Shown: in pieces, positions 1 through 13,517 of the stretch
How positions within the stretch are numbered: the first letter of the stretch is position 1
Layout of the letters: every line of letters starts with the position of its first letter
Source: Cercospora beticola
Lineage: Eukaryota; Ascomycota; Dothideomycetes; Mycosphaerellales; Mycosphaerellaceae
Direction of reading: 5' to 3'
Assembly (NCBI RefSeq): GCF_033473495.1
Contig: NC_088940.1
Location: 1,302,001-1,366,000 of the forward strand
DNA: 64,000 nucleotides
The notes under the pieces: model-generated
Told to the model about the DNA's origin: nothing
The model's input: only the letters and a program-made list of their open reading frames with translations
The model's database searches: none
Made by a program: the position numbers and the translations under genes

Positions 1-763
1 AATTATATAATATTACCTTTTAGGTTAGAGCTACTAAACGTAAAATTCTAGTACTCGAATTCTCTCTATATACTAGAGTCTCTATAGGTCGCGTAATAGT
101 ACTATTCTATATAGTTATTAGTATTATATATACTATATAGATACTACTTAAAGCTATATTCTAGTACCGAAAAAACTTTCTAGTACTAATAGATTCTAAA
201 CTTAGTATTCTTAAACTACTTTAGTAAAGTATTATACTAGTCTATTAACTTCTAAGTTAGCTAAAAAGAGCCTACTTAGCGCTTAGTTAAGTATATAATA
301 CTATAATAAAGTAATATAAGCTAGACTACTACTACTATAGTACTAATTATAGATACTTTAGTAATTATACTAGATTAGCTAATATATTAGTAACTAGAAG
401 AAAGTAGGAAGAATAGTATTCTTAATAGAAGTAATAATAGTAAGTTTAATATCTTATAACTCTTTTATTATAGTAACGACCTAAGAACCTTATATAATAT
501 AGTTCTTAAGTTTTATATTTATAATAGTATATTAAGTATAGTACGTTAAAGAGCGTATACTAAGGCTTCTTATACTCTTCTTATATACTAAAGTATATAT
601 AAAGCGGTAGTAAAGCTATTAGATCGAGCGTATATAGAGCTAGCGTAGTATATTAGTCGAAAAGAAGAAATAGCTACGTCTAAATATAGATAGTATAACG
701 TAGGCCTAGAATAATCTAGATAATTAGAAGAAAGCTAGACTTCTAGTAGCTTATCGAGTATAC
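1..763. other. RIP-degraded flank left of Gypsy1, unassigned
   Basis: This AT-rich stretch has almost no CA or TG dinucleotides. It is the left part of the sequence into which Gypsy1 inserted and was once joined to position 14,976 onward, because the 5-bp target duplication TATAC lies at 759-763 and 14,971-14,975. Short coding-like frames with TAG interruptions can be followed at about 600-760 on the plus strand, but I recognise no family in them. Confidence 0.5.
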
Positions 764-1169
764 TATTACGGTTCTAACCGTTACGATACTTTCTATCTAA
801 TTATTCCTAGAGACGTATAGCTATACCTAGTTATAGAATAAAAAGAATCTCTCTAATCTCGAGAGACCTTTCTATATATAAAGGAACAGATCTCTCGCTC
901 TCTTAATAGAGTAATAGACCGGGTCTCTAGTATATATAATAGACCTAAGGAAATAGAGAATTCTCCTTTATATTTAGTAGCGATAAGTATCGCCTCTCTA
1001 GATAGTTATTACGTATAACTTACTATTCTATTTTACTAATTAGAATTAAGTAACTCTTTCTACTTCGTTACTTTCCTCTAGACTACTCGATAAGCTTAAA
1101 CTCCGATCGAGCTTAAGCTTCTACTTAGTAAGATCTTAGGTTATTAGCCTAGCGCTAATAAACCTAATA
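764..1169 (+). repeat. 5' LTR of Gypsy1
   Basis: A 406-bp direct repeat matching 14,565-14,970 with scattered C/T and G/A differences, as expected after RIP. It starts TATTACGG and ends CCTAATA. Its last 40 bases are the reverse complement of the outer end of the Gypsy3 LTRs at 40,917 and 47,504, so the two elements belong to one family. Confidence 0.93.
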
Positions 1170-1299
1170 GCTTTATACGCTCTTAAGGATATCTACTATA
1201 GGAAGCTCTAGGAGGAATTCTACTTCTAGTAAAGTAGGATCTAGCTATAGTAAGCTAGTTTAAGCTCTAAGACCGACTCTACTAGACGACTCCGACGAT

Positions 1300-2150
1300 A
1301 AAGATAGTAGCCTAAGACTAAGAAGCTTTAAACTAGCGAAGCCTAACTACTACTATAGAGATCGAAATAAGTTCGACGATAAGGTTAACTAGATAGATAT
1401 ATATCTTATATTTAACCTAGTCTAAGTAATACTTAAGACTATCTTTATAAGTACGTACCTTAGAGGTAGTACTTAGAACTAGATTAAACTCTATTTTAAG
1501 GTCTACTTAGATAGCTAGGGAACTTAGAATTCTACTAGTATATTTAGAGACTATACGACCTTTAAGGCTAAGCTTAAGAAGATCTTCGGATCTTCTAATA
1601 AAGTAACCTAAGCGATTAGAGTTATCTAGTACCTCCGATAGCGAACCTTAGTATCTAAGTATATAGCTAAGTTCGAGGAATACTTATAAGTAACTAGATA
1701 GGACTAATAGATATTAATAACGATATTTAGATATAGTCTTAAAGACTCGGTTAAGGACTAGTTAATAAACTATAGAGGAATACTCGATACTCTAAAGAAT
1801 TTAACTAAAGCGGCTATTAAGATCGATAACTAGCTCTATAAGAGAGCTCTAGAATATAAGTACGACTCTAAAGTTAGAGGAACGGCCGAGTTTACTCTAG
1901 ACTATAGAAGGAACTATAGATACTATTCGAAGCTAAATAACTAGTCTAATAAACTATACTATAGACTCTAACTAATAGAACTTAACGTAACCTAGAAAGG
2001 TCGTAGGATTAAAGGAAAAAGTAAGCTAAAGAGTAGGCTAAGTAAGAAATAAAGTAGCGATAAGACTTATTATAACTATAGTAAACTAGGCTACTTCGTA
2101 AGAGATTATCGTTCTAAGAATATAGTATAGTAATAATCTATTAATATAAT
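1300..2150 (+). pseudogene. Gypsy1 gag remnant with zinc knuckle
   Basis: A plus-strand frame interrupted by TAG codons ends in a segment reading T-Y-Y-N-Y-S-K-L-G-Y-F-V-R-D-Y-R. This is what a CCHC zinc knuckle becomes when TGC and CAC codons are changed to TAC and TAC/TAT. The gag protein would have packaged the element RNA. The boundaries are approximate because no start codon survives. Confidence 0.7.
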
Positions 2151-2799
2151 ATAACGAAAAGAAGAAGGACGAGGAGGCTATAACGATAATTAGTCTTCTA
2201 AGGAGGTCCGACTTCTAAGTATAATAACCTAGAAACGTAAAAACGAGGAAACTATAGAGGAAACCGACCGACTCGTTAAGCTTACTAGGCTACGAATCCT
2301 CCTAGACGAAATCTTATAAGAAAAGGAAGAGATTTACTTTTAACTATAGTCCTAGGAACTTAAATAATAATAGAAAACCTTAGACGAAAGATATAAAACT
2401 ATCTAAAACGAACTCTAGATCCTAGAAAACGAAATATAAGAAGAAAAGCGGACGTTTAGAACGATATAGCAACGAAGTATTCTAATATAGATCTACTAGG
2501 AAGAACGTTATAGATATAGAAGCCTTTATTAGCGATTCTATTATAATAATATATACTAAATATATATCTCTTTTAAAAGGAAGAATAACTTCTTTCTAAC
2601 TAAACTAACTCGAGAAGAAGATCCTCTAATCTAGCAATATAATAATAGAAGTAGACCCTTACCTATTCTAGAGGAGCTATAAGAACTAGTACTATATCTT
2701 AGACTCGCCGAGGAAGAAACTAACGAATCTTATTATAAAAACCGAGAAGATATCTCTCCTAAAAACGACTCTAAGAAAGAAGAATAAAACTTATTTATA

Positions 2800-5700
2800 G
2801 ACGAAGAAAATATATCGGAAGAATTATTTAAAGAAGAATTAGACTCGGATAACGAAATTATAATATTTACGTATATCTAAGTAGGAATAATACGTAAGGT
2901 TATACTATTCCTAGCTATATAATAAAAGGATATATTTCTAAGGATTAGTAGGAAACGATACCTATACTCTACTAAGTTTAATCGAGTACTTAAAGAGCTT
3001 CGCGTTAAGCTTTAGAACTAACTAAGAGTCTCTATATAATACGACTTTAGGTCGCTCGTATAAGAACTCGTTCCTATCGGAAGTACGATTATACTATTTA
3101 GATATATTATACTAAGTAAAGAAATCGTACCGAACTTAGTATAAGAAAGTATACGCCGAATCTCCGAATAATATACTAAGATATAATAATATTAGTTAAT
3201 ATATACTTATATCGAGACTTCGGAAGAAAGAACTATATACGAAATAATCTAATATACGTTATACTAGATCCGAGAATAGTATAGGATACCTACTATCGAA
3301 ACCTAGTCGGAAAAAGAATCGACTCTTAAGAAATAAGCGTCCGAAGAGAGTTCTATAATATAGAAAGCGCTTAAGTATTAATATTAGTCTTTCGTAGTAA
3401 TATTACTATTAATAGATATAAGGTCTAAGCTATAATTAATTCTAGAGCGAGCGGGAACTTTGCCTCTAAATTATTTATAAAGTAATATAAGATAGCTACT
3501 TAATCGAAGAACGAAGAGTACGAATTAATCGTAGTCGATAGATTATCGTTACTAAGCGTAGAACGAGAAACTATTCTATTACTACTTACTATCTAATAGT
3601 ACTACGAGGAAATTATCTTAGATATTACTAATATAGCTAGTTATAATATTATACTAGATATACCTTAGTTAAGAAAGTATAATCTAATTATCGATTAGAG
3701 ATAAGAAGTACTTAGGTTTAAATAATACGATTACGTTATCGATATTAACTCTATATAGCGATAGAGTTTACTAATAGATAAAGCTAGGAGATAGATTAAC
3801 GAAATAATACTCTAGTCGCTTAGAGCTATAAAATAATCGAGCCTAACTCGGATAGTTACTCGTAATAGTAAGAAGGATAAACAAGTTATAAGAATAGATA
3901 GAAGTAATATACTATCGAAGGATATAGCCTTAGAACTCGATATTTCTAAAGAGTATTAAAAATAGGCGAAACTCTTTAAAGAGATAGAGGATATTACTAC
4001 TTTACCTAAATACTAAATATAGGATTACTAGATTAACTTAAAACTCGGAATAGAGCCTCTATTTATACTACTATTTAAGAAATCTAAATATACGCTCTAA
4101 GAAAAGGATAAGTAGCTATATAAGATACTAGCTAAGAGCTAGATATATAAGTCTAGGTCTAGTATAGACGTACCTATCTTCGGTATTCTAAAGCCTAATA
4201 GGAAGATACGAATCGTCGTTAACTATAGGAAACTTAATAATATTATAATTAAGAACCGATATCTATTATCTAATATTAAGGAATTATAAGATAGACTTAC
4301 TAGATTAGACTAGTATATAAAGATCGATCTATAAGATATATTCTATACTATCCGTATAGCAGAAGGCAAAGAATAGAAGATAGCGTTTCGAATATACTAT
4401 AGATTATACGAATTTATAATTATACTAATAGGATTAACTAATATACTAGCCTTCTACTAGGAGATAGTAAACGATATTCTTAGAGACCTACTCGATATAT
4501 ACGTTATTATATATATAGACGATATTCTCGTCTATACTAAAGGATCTCTTAAGAAATATAAACGATAAGTATAAGGCGTATTCGAAAGACTCTTCTAAGT
4601 AGGATTCTAGACTATATTTAAAAAATACGAATTCTATAAGAAGGAAGTTAAGTTCCTTAGCTTTATTATTAATATAAAAGGAATTATAATCGACCTAGAA
4701 AAAATCGAATCTATTAAGATATAGCTAACTCTAAAAATAGTTAAGGATATATAATTATTCCTTAGACTAGCTAACTATAATCGGAAGTTTATTAGAGATT
4801 ACTCTAAGATTGCTATACTACTATCGGACCTTACGAAGAAGAACCTTAAATAGAAATAGGAATAGTAATATTAAAAAGCATTCGATAAGCTAGTATAGAT
4901 ATACTACGAAGTACTAGTACTAATAATATTTAATATAAAGAAGCTAGTCTTTATCGAGACTAATATATCGGATCTAGCTATAGGAGTATACCTTACGTAG
5001 ATATATAATAGGAAAAGATACCTAGTAGCTTACTACTTAAGAAAGATATTACTCGTAGAACAAAACTATAATATCTATAATAAAGAATTACTAGCTATCG
5101 TTATAGTATTATAATACTAGAACTACTATATAGAAGGAGTACTAGAACTAACGATTCTTTCTAATTATAAGAATCTAACCTACTTTACTATAACTAAAGT
5201 ACTAACCTATAGATAGGCCTATTAGTCGGAACTACTCGGATAGTATAAGTTCGAAATCTGCTATACTCTAGGAAAAGAGAATAGTAGAGCAGACGTCTTA
5301 AGTTAAAAAGTCGACTATATAGAAGGAAAAGAACCTATATAATAATACGTTCTTAAGGCTAATCCGGATAGAAGTCTTAGTACTAATACCTAAGAGTTTA
5401 ATAATATAGTACGAATTCTTAATAATACCGAGGAGTAGTTTCTAATACTTTAAGGTAAATACTAGATACTAAAGGACCGAGAAGAAGAATATATATATAA
5501 TAATATTATAACGATCTCTCGAGAGGATACCTAGGAGTAACTAAGACTATAGAACTTATCTAGAGAAGTTTTAGCTTTCTATAAATACGATAAAAGGTAC
5601 TTAAGTATATTAAGCGCTACGAGTATTACTAAAGAAACAAAGCCGAACGATACGCTAAGTATAGATATATATAGTTTAGGACTCTACTATAATAACCTTA

Positions 5701-6512
5701 GAACGAAGTTACTATAGACTTTATTACGAAACTCCTACTCTCGAAAGATAGGATTAACGATATTATATTCGATATAATTATAGTTATAGTCGATAGACTT
5801 ACTAAATATATATACTTTATACTTATAAGCGAAAGATATATAGTAGAGCAACTCGGATACCTCGTAATAGATAGGCTAGTACGATACTACGAATTCCCGA
5901 AAATCTTTATTACCGATAGAGATAAGTTATTTATATTAAACTACTAGAAAATACTAGTTAGAATAATCGGAATTAAGTATAAGCTATCTATAGTCTATTA
6001 CTCGGAAATAGATAGCTAGATAGAGAGAACGAATTAAATACTAGAGCAATATCTCTAATACTATATTAATTACGTATAAGATAACTAGGTTATACTACTC
6101 TCTATAGTATAAATAGCACTTAATAACTATAAGTTAGAGACTATATAGACTACGCTATTCTTCGCGAATTATAGACAAAATCCGAACCTATTCGGAGACC
6201 TATATAGTTATCCTTAAGCTAAGAGAGTAATAGTTACGATATAAGATATAAAAAATATCTATAAGTAACTCGAAAATCGTATCTAAGACTTATAAAAAAC
6301 AATTACTAAATCTAGATAAGATAAAAGAAAAATAGTACCTTAGCTTAAGAAGAGAGATAAGGTCTATCTTCTTACTAAAAATTTAAAGACGAGAAAAAAG
6401 ACTAAGAAATTAGATTATATTAAGGTCGGACTATTTTTAATCGACAAAGTTAGAGAACTAGTTAATTACTAACTAAGACTACTAAAAGACATAAAGATCT
6501 ACTCGGTATTCT
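2800..6512 (+). pseudogene. Gypsy1 pol remnant (RT, RNase H, integrase)
   Basis: The plus-strand frame carries the gypsy RT series: KNRYLL at about 4,252, a recognisable R-F-x-Y-G-L-Y-E-F block altered by RIP, and YIDDILVY at about 4,510. An integrase-like region follows, including D-R-L-T-K around 5,790. The frame runs into the Gypsy2 insertion site at 6,513-6,517, inside the conserved V-F-H-I-S-L-L-E-P region that precedes chromodomains. Stops are nearly all TAG and TAA at former CAG, CAA or TGG codons. Confidence 0.82.
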
Positions 6513-6517
6513 ATATA

Positions 6518-6712
6518 TATAAGAGCTAGGAGTATATAGCTCGAGAGACGTAGCTTGCTAGGCGTTAAGGTATAACGGCTAGTACTACTTATACTTAGCG
6601 TAGGACAAAAGTATATAGAACGTATATAAACTAAGAAAGTAAGAATTATTCTTAATATCTCTAGACGGGGAGTCTAGAGGCGCTTAATATATTACTATAT
6701 TCTACTCTTATA
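6518..6712 (+). repeat. 5' LTR of Gypsy2
   Basis: A 195-bp copy of 13,518-13,712. The preceding five bases, ATATA, are the target duplication. An inverted third copy is at 10,857-11,051. Confidence 0.94.
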
Positions 6713-7934
6713 ATTATAATTCTTCTACCTTATTAAGAGTAGCGATCTATTAAGGCCTATTATACTTACGCGAAACGTATCTATCTAGCGGACTAATCGC
6801 AACGACGACGTACCGAACGATAGATAGCTATTAGGCTATATCGAAGAGATATTAGAATCCGGAATAGTATAAGCTAAAGAGGAATAGAACGAGGATATAG
6901 ATAATACCGACGACGCTAGTAACGCGTATATAATACGTAGGCGCCTCTAAGCTAAAAATAATACGTTACGCGAATAGCTAGAGATCTATACTCTTAAGGC
7001 TAAGAACGAACGCTTACTAAGAGAGATATAGATAATTAAATTACTAGTATAGCTAAGTGCGATAGCGCTAGGCCTCGGATAGCTAATACCTTAGCAAAGT
7101 AGCGCGTCTATAAGTTATACGAGCGGTATACGTTCCGAAAGCGACGAGTATAGCTTATACGAGTCTATTAAGCTACGTACGCCTAAGCTCTTTAAAAGTA
7201 AGACTATAAAGAAGGTACGCGAATTTATCTATACTCTCGAGGTAAACTTTATAGCTATACTAAAGAGGTTTCCGACGGATTACTAGAAGGTAATTATAGG
7301 TATTATATACCTCGTAGGCGAAGCGTAAGAGGTATAGTATAATAAATATCTAGGCGTTCTACCTACGGGATATACCTAGTCTCGTTTCTATTAATTCCTA
7401 TATAATATTATTAGAGATTAAGCGAACTATATACTTCTCGTAACTATAGAATACGAGAACATATACTAGAGTAAGAGCTAGAGCGTACGATAGTTCGTAA
7501 TAGACCTTAGTAACCTAGAGTCTTAGTTAGATAACTATACTAAGGTATAGCTAGTACGCTAGTTCCTCGCAAAACTAAAGCTATCGCTACGTAAGGATAT
7601 TATTAAGAACTATACTATCTCTAATAAGCGTACCGACCTTATCGCTCTAGCGAGGCGCCTCGAGTAAGCTAAGAAGGCTATACCTCGTAAGCTATATCGT
7701 AGTAATACCGAGAATAAGTAGGCTAAGCGTAAGCGTACCGATAGCGATACTCCTTATAAAAGGGCCTCCGGTTCGACTAGTAGCTAACGCGATACCTATA
7801 GTAGTAAGCCGAAGAGTAAATATAGAGGCAAAAGTAAGGGCAAGAGCTAGCAACCTACGTACTTCGTATATAACGAGGTTAGCTATATTAGTCCTAACTG
7901 CCCGAACTTTAAGAAAGATAGTAATAAGCTAGCT

Positions 7935-8338
7935 ATTCGTAGAGTAACTATAGTAAAGGAGTAGAGAGCGAAAAAAGCTAAAGTACCGGAGATAATATAC
8001 GAGTTACTAGCGCTAAACTAGATAGCGATAACTCTCTACTAGTTTAGAGCGTACTAGCGACGCGTATAGAAGGAGAAGTCGAAACGTAGTTAGGTAGCAA
8101 GCCGGCCGCGTTCCTTCTCGACGATACTATAGATATATTCGTAGAGTAACTATAGCAAAGGAGTAGAGAGCGAAAAAAGCTAAAGTGCCGGAGATAATAT
8201 ACGAGTTACTAGCGCTAAACTAGATAGCGATAACTCTCTACCGGTTTAGAGTATACTAGCGATACGTATAGAAGGAGAAGTCGAAACGTAGTTAGGTAGC
8301 AAGCTAGCCGCGTTCCTTCTCGACGATACTATAGATAT
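7935..8338 (+). repeat. 202-bp tandem duplication inside Gypsy2
   Basis: Two adjacent copies, 7,935-8,136 and 8,137-8,338, each starting ATTCGTAGAG and ending CTATAGATAT, differ by a few transitions. They lie between the gag zinc-knuckle region and the RT. The unit is not a multiple of three, so the duplication would have broken a continuous gag-pol frame. Confidence 0.9.
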
Positions 8339-10856
8339 TAATATAATATTAAGGGCCTTTATACTATAGTATAACCTACTAATAAGGCCGAATACGGCTC
8401 TACTACTAGTTACTACCTTTATAGGTAAATTAGGGCACTATTATAGTACGTACTATATACGTATACGGATTATAGATTCTAGTAGTAAGAAGCGATCTAT
8501 AGGTAGCATCTTCTATATATATAATATACTAACTCCTAACGTAATCTTAGGCTATCTATAGCGACGTGCTTAGCGCGTACTAGCTAGTAGCGCTATAGAT
8601 AAATAGCTATATAGTAACGATCGTTTTAGTAAGTTCGAAGTCCGAGAAGCCTATAAGTTCTTTAAGGATCTTTAGAAGGTACTAGTAGTATTTATAGTAA
8701 GCCTAAGCAAGATAGGCGATAAGGTTAAGCCTATCTCTAAGGAGTTCTATCGTTTTAATAATATTCTTAATCCGATAGAGGAAATAAGAAGCAAGCTAGT
8801 TAATAGCGTAGAGTATACGATTAACCTACGGCCTAGAACTATACTACTATTCTGTCTACTATATTACTAGTCGGAGCGAGAATTAGACGAGCTTAAGGAG
8901 TACCTAAAGATAGGACTCGAGTACGATTAGATCGAGCGTTCCGATAGCGAGGCAGGTACGCCTATCCTATTCGTACTAAAGAAGAATAGCAAGCTATAGT
9001 TATATATCGACTACTATAGGCTAAACGAGATTACTATTAAGAACCGGTATCTACTACCTCTAATTAGTAAGACGCTAGATAGGCTTATAGGAGCCGTATA
9101 GTTTACGTTCTTAGACTTAGCTAATACGTACTACTATATTCGGATTAAGCTAAGTAACTACTAGAAGATTACGTTTCGTACGCGCTACGGCTATTTCTAG
9201 TATAAGGTAATACCCTTCGGCTTAACGAACGTACTAGCGACGTTCTAAGTATATATTAACCGTACGCTAGTAGAGCTAGTCGATATAAGCTATATAGTAT
9301 ACCTAGACGATATCCTAATCTATAGTAGGATACGCGAGGAATACGTACGAGACGTATACGCTATACTTAAAAGGCTCCGTAAGTTTAGACTCTACGTATA
9401 GCGTTCTAAGTATAAGTTCTTCTAGAAAAAGGTCGACTTCCTTAGATTCGTAGTAACTACTAGTAGCGTTATAATAGATCTAAGCAGGGTAGTTATAATC
9501 GCCTCGTAGCTAACTCTAACTACGCTAATAGAGGTTTAATCCTTCCTTAGATTCGCAAACTTCTACTATCGATTTATCTTCGGATATTCGAGAGTTATAG
9601 TACCTTTAATAGCGCTATTAAAGAGTATAAAGGATAGAAAGAAGCTAGGGCTAATTAAGTAGAGAGTAGCTAAGGAGTAGGCGTTCTATAAGCTAAAAAA
9701 TCGATTTTAGACTATACTACTACTAAGGTACTTTAACTCTACGCTACGCCTACGAGTCGAAACCGACGCTTCCGACTTCGTAGTAGCTAGTATCCTAAGC
9801 TAACTATTCGAAGTAGAATAGTATCTAATTGCTTTCTTCTTATAGAAGATAATTAACGCTAAATATAACTATAAGGTTTATAATAAGGAACTACTTATAG
9901 TAGTTAAAACATTTAAGGCGTAGCGACTATACCTCGAAGGCGCTACGTATAAGGTAAAGGTACTTATTAATTACGCTAACCTTAAGAGATTTATAGGCGT
10001 TAAGTAGTTAACGAGTAGATAAGTAAGATAGACGATATTCCTCGCTCTCTTTAATTTTACTATTAGCTATCGAGCTAGCAAGCTTAACCTAGCCGATATA
10101 CTATCTAGACGTAGCAACTATATACGAGAGGCGAAGGAGATAAGCAACCTTCTACTATTACTATAGTAGAAACTCTAGGTATAGAGTACTATATCTATAA
10201 GCGGCCTAGTTATTACCTATATAAAAGCTACTTACTAGGCTTAGTTAGATACTCTAAAGGTAGTTACGATAGCGGCTAAGAGCAGGAGAGTAGCGCTGCC
10301 CGATAGTAGGTATATTATAGTAGCGGTTAACTATTCGGTTCGTCCGTTTAGCTTTGCTCTACTCTTACGAGTCGCTAGTACTATTACTACGTAAGAGTAG
10401 CTATACGCTAACGTCTCGGATATAATTATTAGGTATACCGCTATATTAGTATAGCTCGATCCGAAAGCAAAAGTACTATACGAGTAGGCCGAACGCGAAG
10501 GCGTAGTAAGCGAGAAATATACTATTAAGGATAGCTATATATACCGGGAAGAGGCCCTATACCTACTAAACGACCTAGTATTATAGACGTAGGTAATCCG
10601 TATATACTATAACGATGTCCTAGCGGGCTATTTTAGTAAGGATAAGATAGTAGAGTTAGTTAAGCAGAAGTACTAGTAGCCGGAGGTTAGTAACGACGTA
10701 AAGTAGTACGTCGAGTAGTATAGTAGCTATTAGAAGGCGAAAGCGAGGCGCTATCGCCTCTATAGCGAGATAGCTACGCTCTCGCTACCTAACCGTTCTT
10801 AGAAGGATTTATTTATAGACTTTATTACGGATCTTCTACCTAGTAAGTAGAACGGC

Positions 10857-11051
10857 TATAAGAGTAGAATATAGCAATATATTAAGCGCCTCTAGACTCC
10901 CTATCTAGAGATATTAAGAATAATTCTTGCCTTCTTAGTTTATATACGTTCTATATACTTTTGTCCTATACTAAGTATAAGCGGTACTAGCCGTTATACC
11001 TTAACGCCTAGTAAGCTACGCCTCTCGAGCTATATACTCCTAGCTCTTATA
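10857..11051 (-). repeat. Inverted solo LTR of the Gypsy2 family inserted in Gypsy2 integrase
   Basis: This 195-bp segment is the reverse complement of the Gypsy2 LTRs over their full length (starts TATAAGAG, ends AGCTCTTATA). It interrupts the integrase frame: removing it joins N-G-Y to I-F-D-A-I-L, as in integrase. Flanking pentamers ACGGC (10,852-10,856) and ATAGC (11,052-11,056) fit a target duplication that has since acquired one C-to-T and one G-to-A change. A solo LTR implies insertion of a sibling element followed by LTR-LTR recombination. Confidence 0.88.
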
Positions 11052-12239
11052 ATAGCTATATCTTCGACGCGATCCTTATAATTATAGATCGTTACTCGAA
11101 GATAGTAACTTTCGTCCGAACGATAAAGCACTATACTAGTATAGAGCTTATAGATATTCTAATTAATAAGGTAATATAACTATATAGCGTACTAGCTAGT
11201 ATCGTAAGCGATAGAGGCTTAGTCTTTACTAGCTAGTTCTAGTTAGACTTCTACTATAAGACGTATATAAAACGTAGGCTAAGTACTATATTCTACCTAT
11301 AGACTAATAGTTAAACCGAGCGCGTAAACTAGACGCTTAAGTAGTACCTACGTATCTATTATAGCGAGCGATAGGACGACTAGGTATCTATTCTATCGTT
11401 AGCAGAATTCGCGTATAATAATAGCGCGAATACTATACTTAAGATATTGCTATTTCGAGTAGTATATAGGTTTAATCTAGACCTTTCTATAGAAACGTAT
11501 AAGAGGGACGTAGGCGAAGCTTAGAATATACTTCTTCGAGAAGAGGTACTAGTAGCGAAGAATACTATAAAGAGGTTAAAGCGGAACTACGAAGAGCTAA
11601 CTAAGCGCTAGTAATAAGTAAGCGAATCTTAAGCTAAGTACTTTAATTAGAAGTACTAGCCGATAGAATTTAAGGTTAGCGACTTAGTCCTATTATCTAT
11701 AAAGAACTTTCGGTTAAAGATACTATCGAAGAAGCTAGTAGATAGATTCGCTAGACTATTTAAAGTTATTAATATAGTCGGAAAGCAGGCGTACTGCCTA
11801 GCTCTACTAACCGGCTCGTAGATTTATAATATCTTCTATATATCTCTCTTAGAACTCTAGTAAGATAGCGATATATAGGCTACTAGCCTACTACTCGTAG
11901 ACGAGTAAGGCGAATAGGACGTCGAGAGGATACTAGAAAGCTATATAGAGAAAGGTATAAAGAAGTACCTAGTTCGATAGTATAGATAGCCGGAGGAATA
12001 CGATACCTAGGAGCCGGTAGAATATATCGAGAATTATAAGGCACTTAACGTATTCGAGACGTAACGCGAAACTAAGTAGCCCGTACGTAAGGCGAAACCG
12101 CGGAAGAAATAGTAATACTAGTAGTTAGTAGAATAGCAGAAAATTCTAAGAATTCTAAACGCTAAGTATTACTAAGATATAAGAACTACTAAGATATAAG
12201 AACTTAGAAAACTAAGACGTTATAAAAGGAGAGAAAACA

Positions 12240-13517
12240 TTTATTTATAGTACCTATAGGTATAGCGTATACTATGCGTAATAGAAGTATATAGCCTAGA
12301 GCTAGCGAGACGTAAGAGTACCGCGAGAGCCTAGTAGAAGAAGAGTACGAGGCCTATAGGCTACTCGCCGCCTACGCCTACGTCTATAGTATTATCCTTC
12401 TTCTTACTCTCCTCCTTATTATCTACCTCGAGCTTAGAGAGCTCTCTCTTATTCTAAGTAGACTAGCCGGAGTAGGTAGAGGCGACGGCGAGATCTAGAG
12501 CCTCGCTAGAGGCGCTAAGTAGGCGGAGCTTCTATTATACGAATTAGTACTATACGAGAGAAGCAAGCGACTAGTAGGATATAAGATATACTTTATACTC
12601 TAGCTCGAATATACCGCGCTAGATAGCGAGGCCTATACTCGTCGCTACGAGCTCGTTAGCAGAGAGTATACTAGTAGCTAGCGCCTCGCTAGCCTTCTTT
12701 AGCGTAGAGAAGATACTAGCGGACTTACTCGAGTTACTCTATAGGCGCTTAAGAGCAGTAGTAATAGCCTTGCCTACGTTATCGAAGTAGTAGCGGAGCT
12801 ACTAGAGGCGTGCGGCGCGCCTACTTATACGTAGTAGGCGGTAGTAGTAGCGCGCGCGCTACGCCTACTTTATAAAGTCTAGATTAGTAACGCGGATATA
12901 CTTATAGTTAGACTTGCTATAGCGAATATAGTTTAGCTATTAGCCGAGCTTTATATCGCTATTATAGCGCGGCTCGACGGCTAGGTATAAGGAGTTAGTA
13001 GACTTAAAGTATACGATACGTATACGAACTACGCGACTTACGATCTACGAGGTATAGGAAGTAGCGCTAGTAGTCGTTATCCTCTACCTTTAGTAGGTCG
13101 TCTACTATATAAGAGAGACGGTTAGTAGCCGGAGCGGCGGGAGTAGTAGTAGCTCTCCTAGGAGGTATATTACTTATAAGTCGTATATAAGGGAAGTACT
13201 AGATAGTTAAGTATATAGTACGAGTCGGATACGAAGAGCTTACTAAATATAGATAGTTAATAGAGAAAACACGCGAAGAGTATACGACGAATTTATAGTA
13301 TACTAGTACCTCGTAGTACGAGCGCTAATAGTACGTACTATTAATAAGCCCGTTACTATAGAGAGTTACTATATAGTAACTAGCTACGAGCTAAGACTCG
13401 ACTTAATATTTATATACGTAAGAAGTAGTACGAACGTACTAGATACTATACTAAGACGACAGAAATATATAGTCTCCTCTACGAGCTAAGATAGCTCTAT
13501 TAGAGAGAGGAAATAGT
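12240..13517 (-). pseudogene. Antisense coding-like segment between Gypsy2 chromodomain and 3' LTR
   Basis: Between the end of pol and the 3' LTR lie about 1.25 kb without gypsy domains. On the minus strand at about 12,400-13,090 a frame with only TAG/TAA-type breaks can be followed. It is rich in Ala, Ser, Leu and Lys and looks helical. No known domain is recognisable. Some gypsy elements carry an extra open reading frame in this position, sometimes antisense; alternatively it is captured host DNA or a long 3' untranslated region. Confidence 0.35.

Larger units (their letters stand above)
7000..12110 (+). pseudogene. Gypsy2 gag-pol remnant with chromodomain
   Basis: A plus-strand frame with RIP-type stops. 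RT motifs include I-K-N-R-Y-L-L-P-L (about 9,035), a long F-T-F-L-D-L-A-N segment (about 9,105), I-P-F-G-L-T-N (about 9,210) and Y-L-D-D-I-L-I-Y-S (about 9,302). RNase H follows (about 9,700-10,000), then integrase with D-R-Y-S-K (about 11,088), a T-N-x-Q-T-E-R segment (about 11,305) and A-E-F-A-Y-N-N-S (about 11,405). The C-terminal chromodomain (E-Y-D-T-W-E-P-V-E-Y) at about 12,000 marks it as a chromovirus. Chromodomains of this clade bind methylated histones and steer insertion into heterochromatin, which fits the nesting seen here (inference). Confidence 0.85.
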
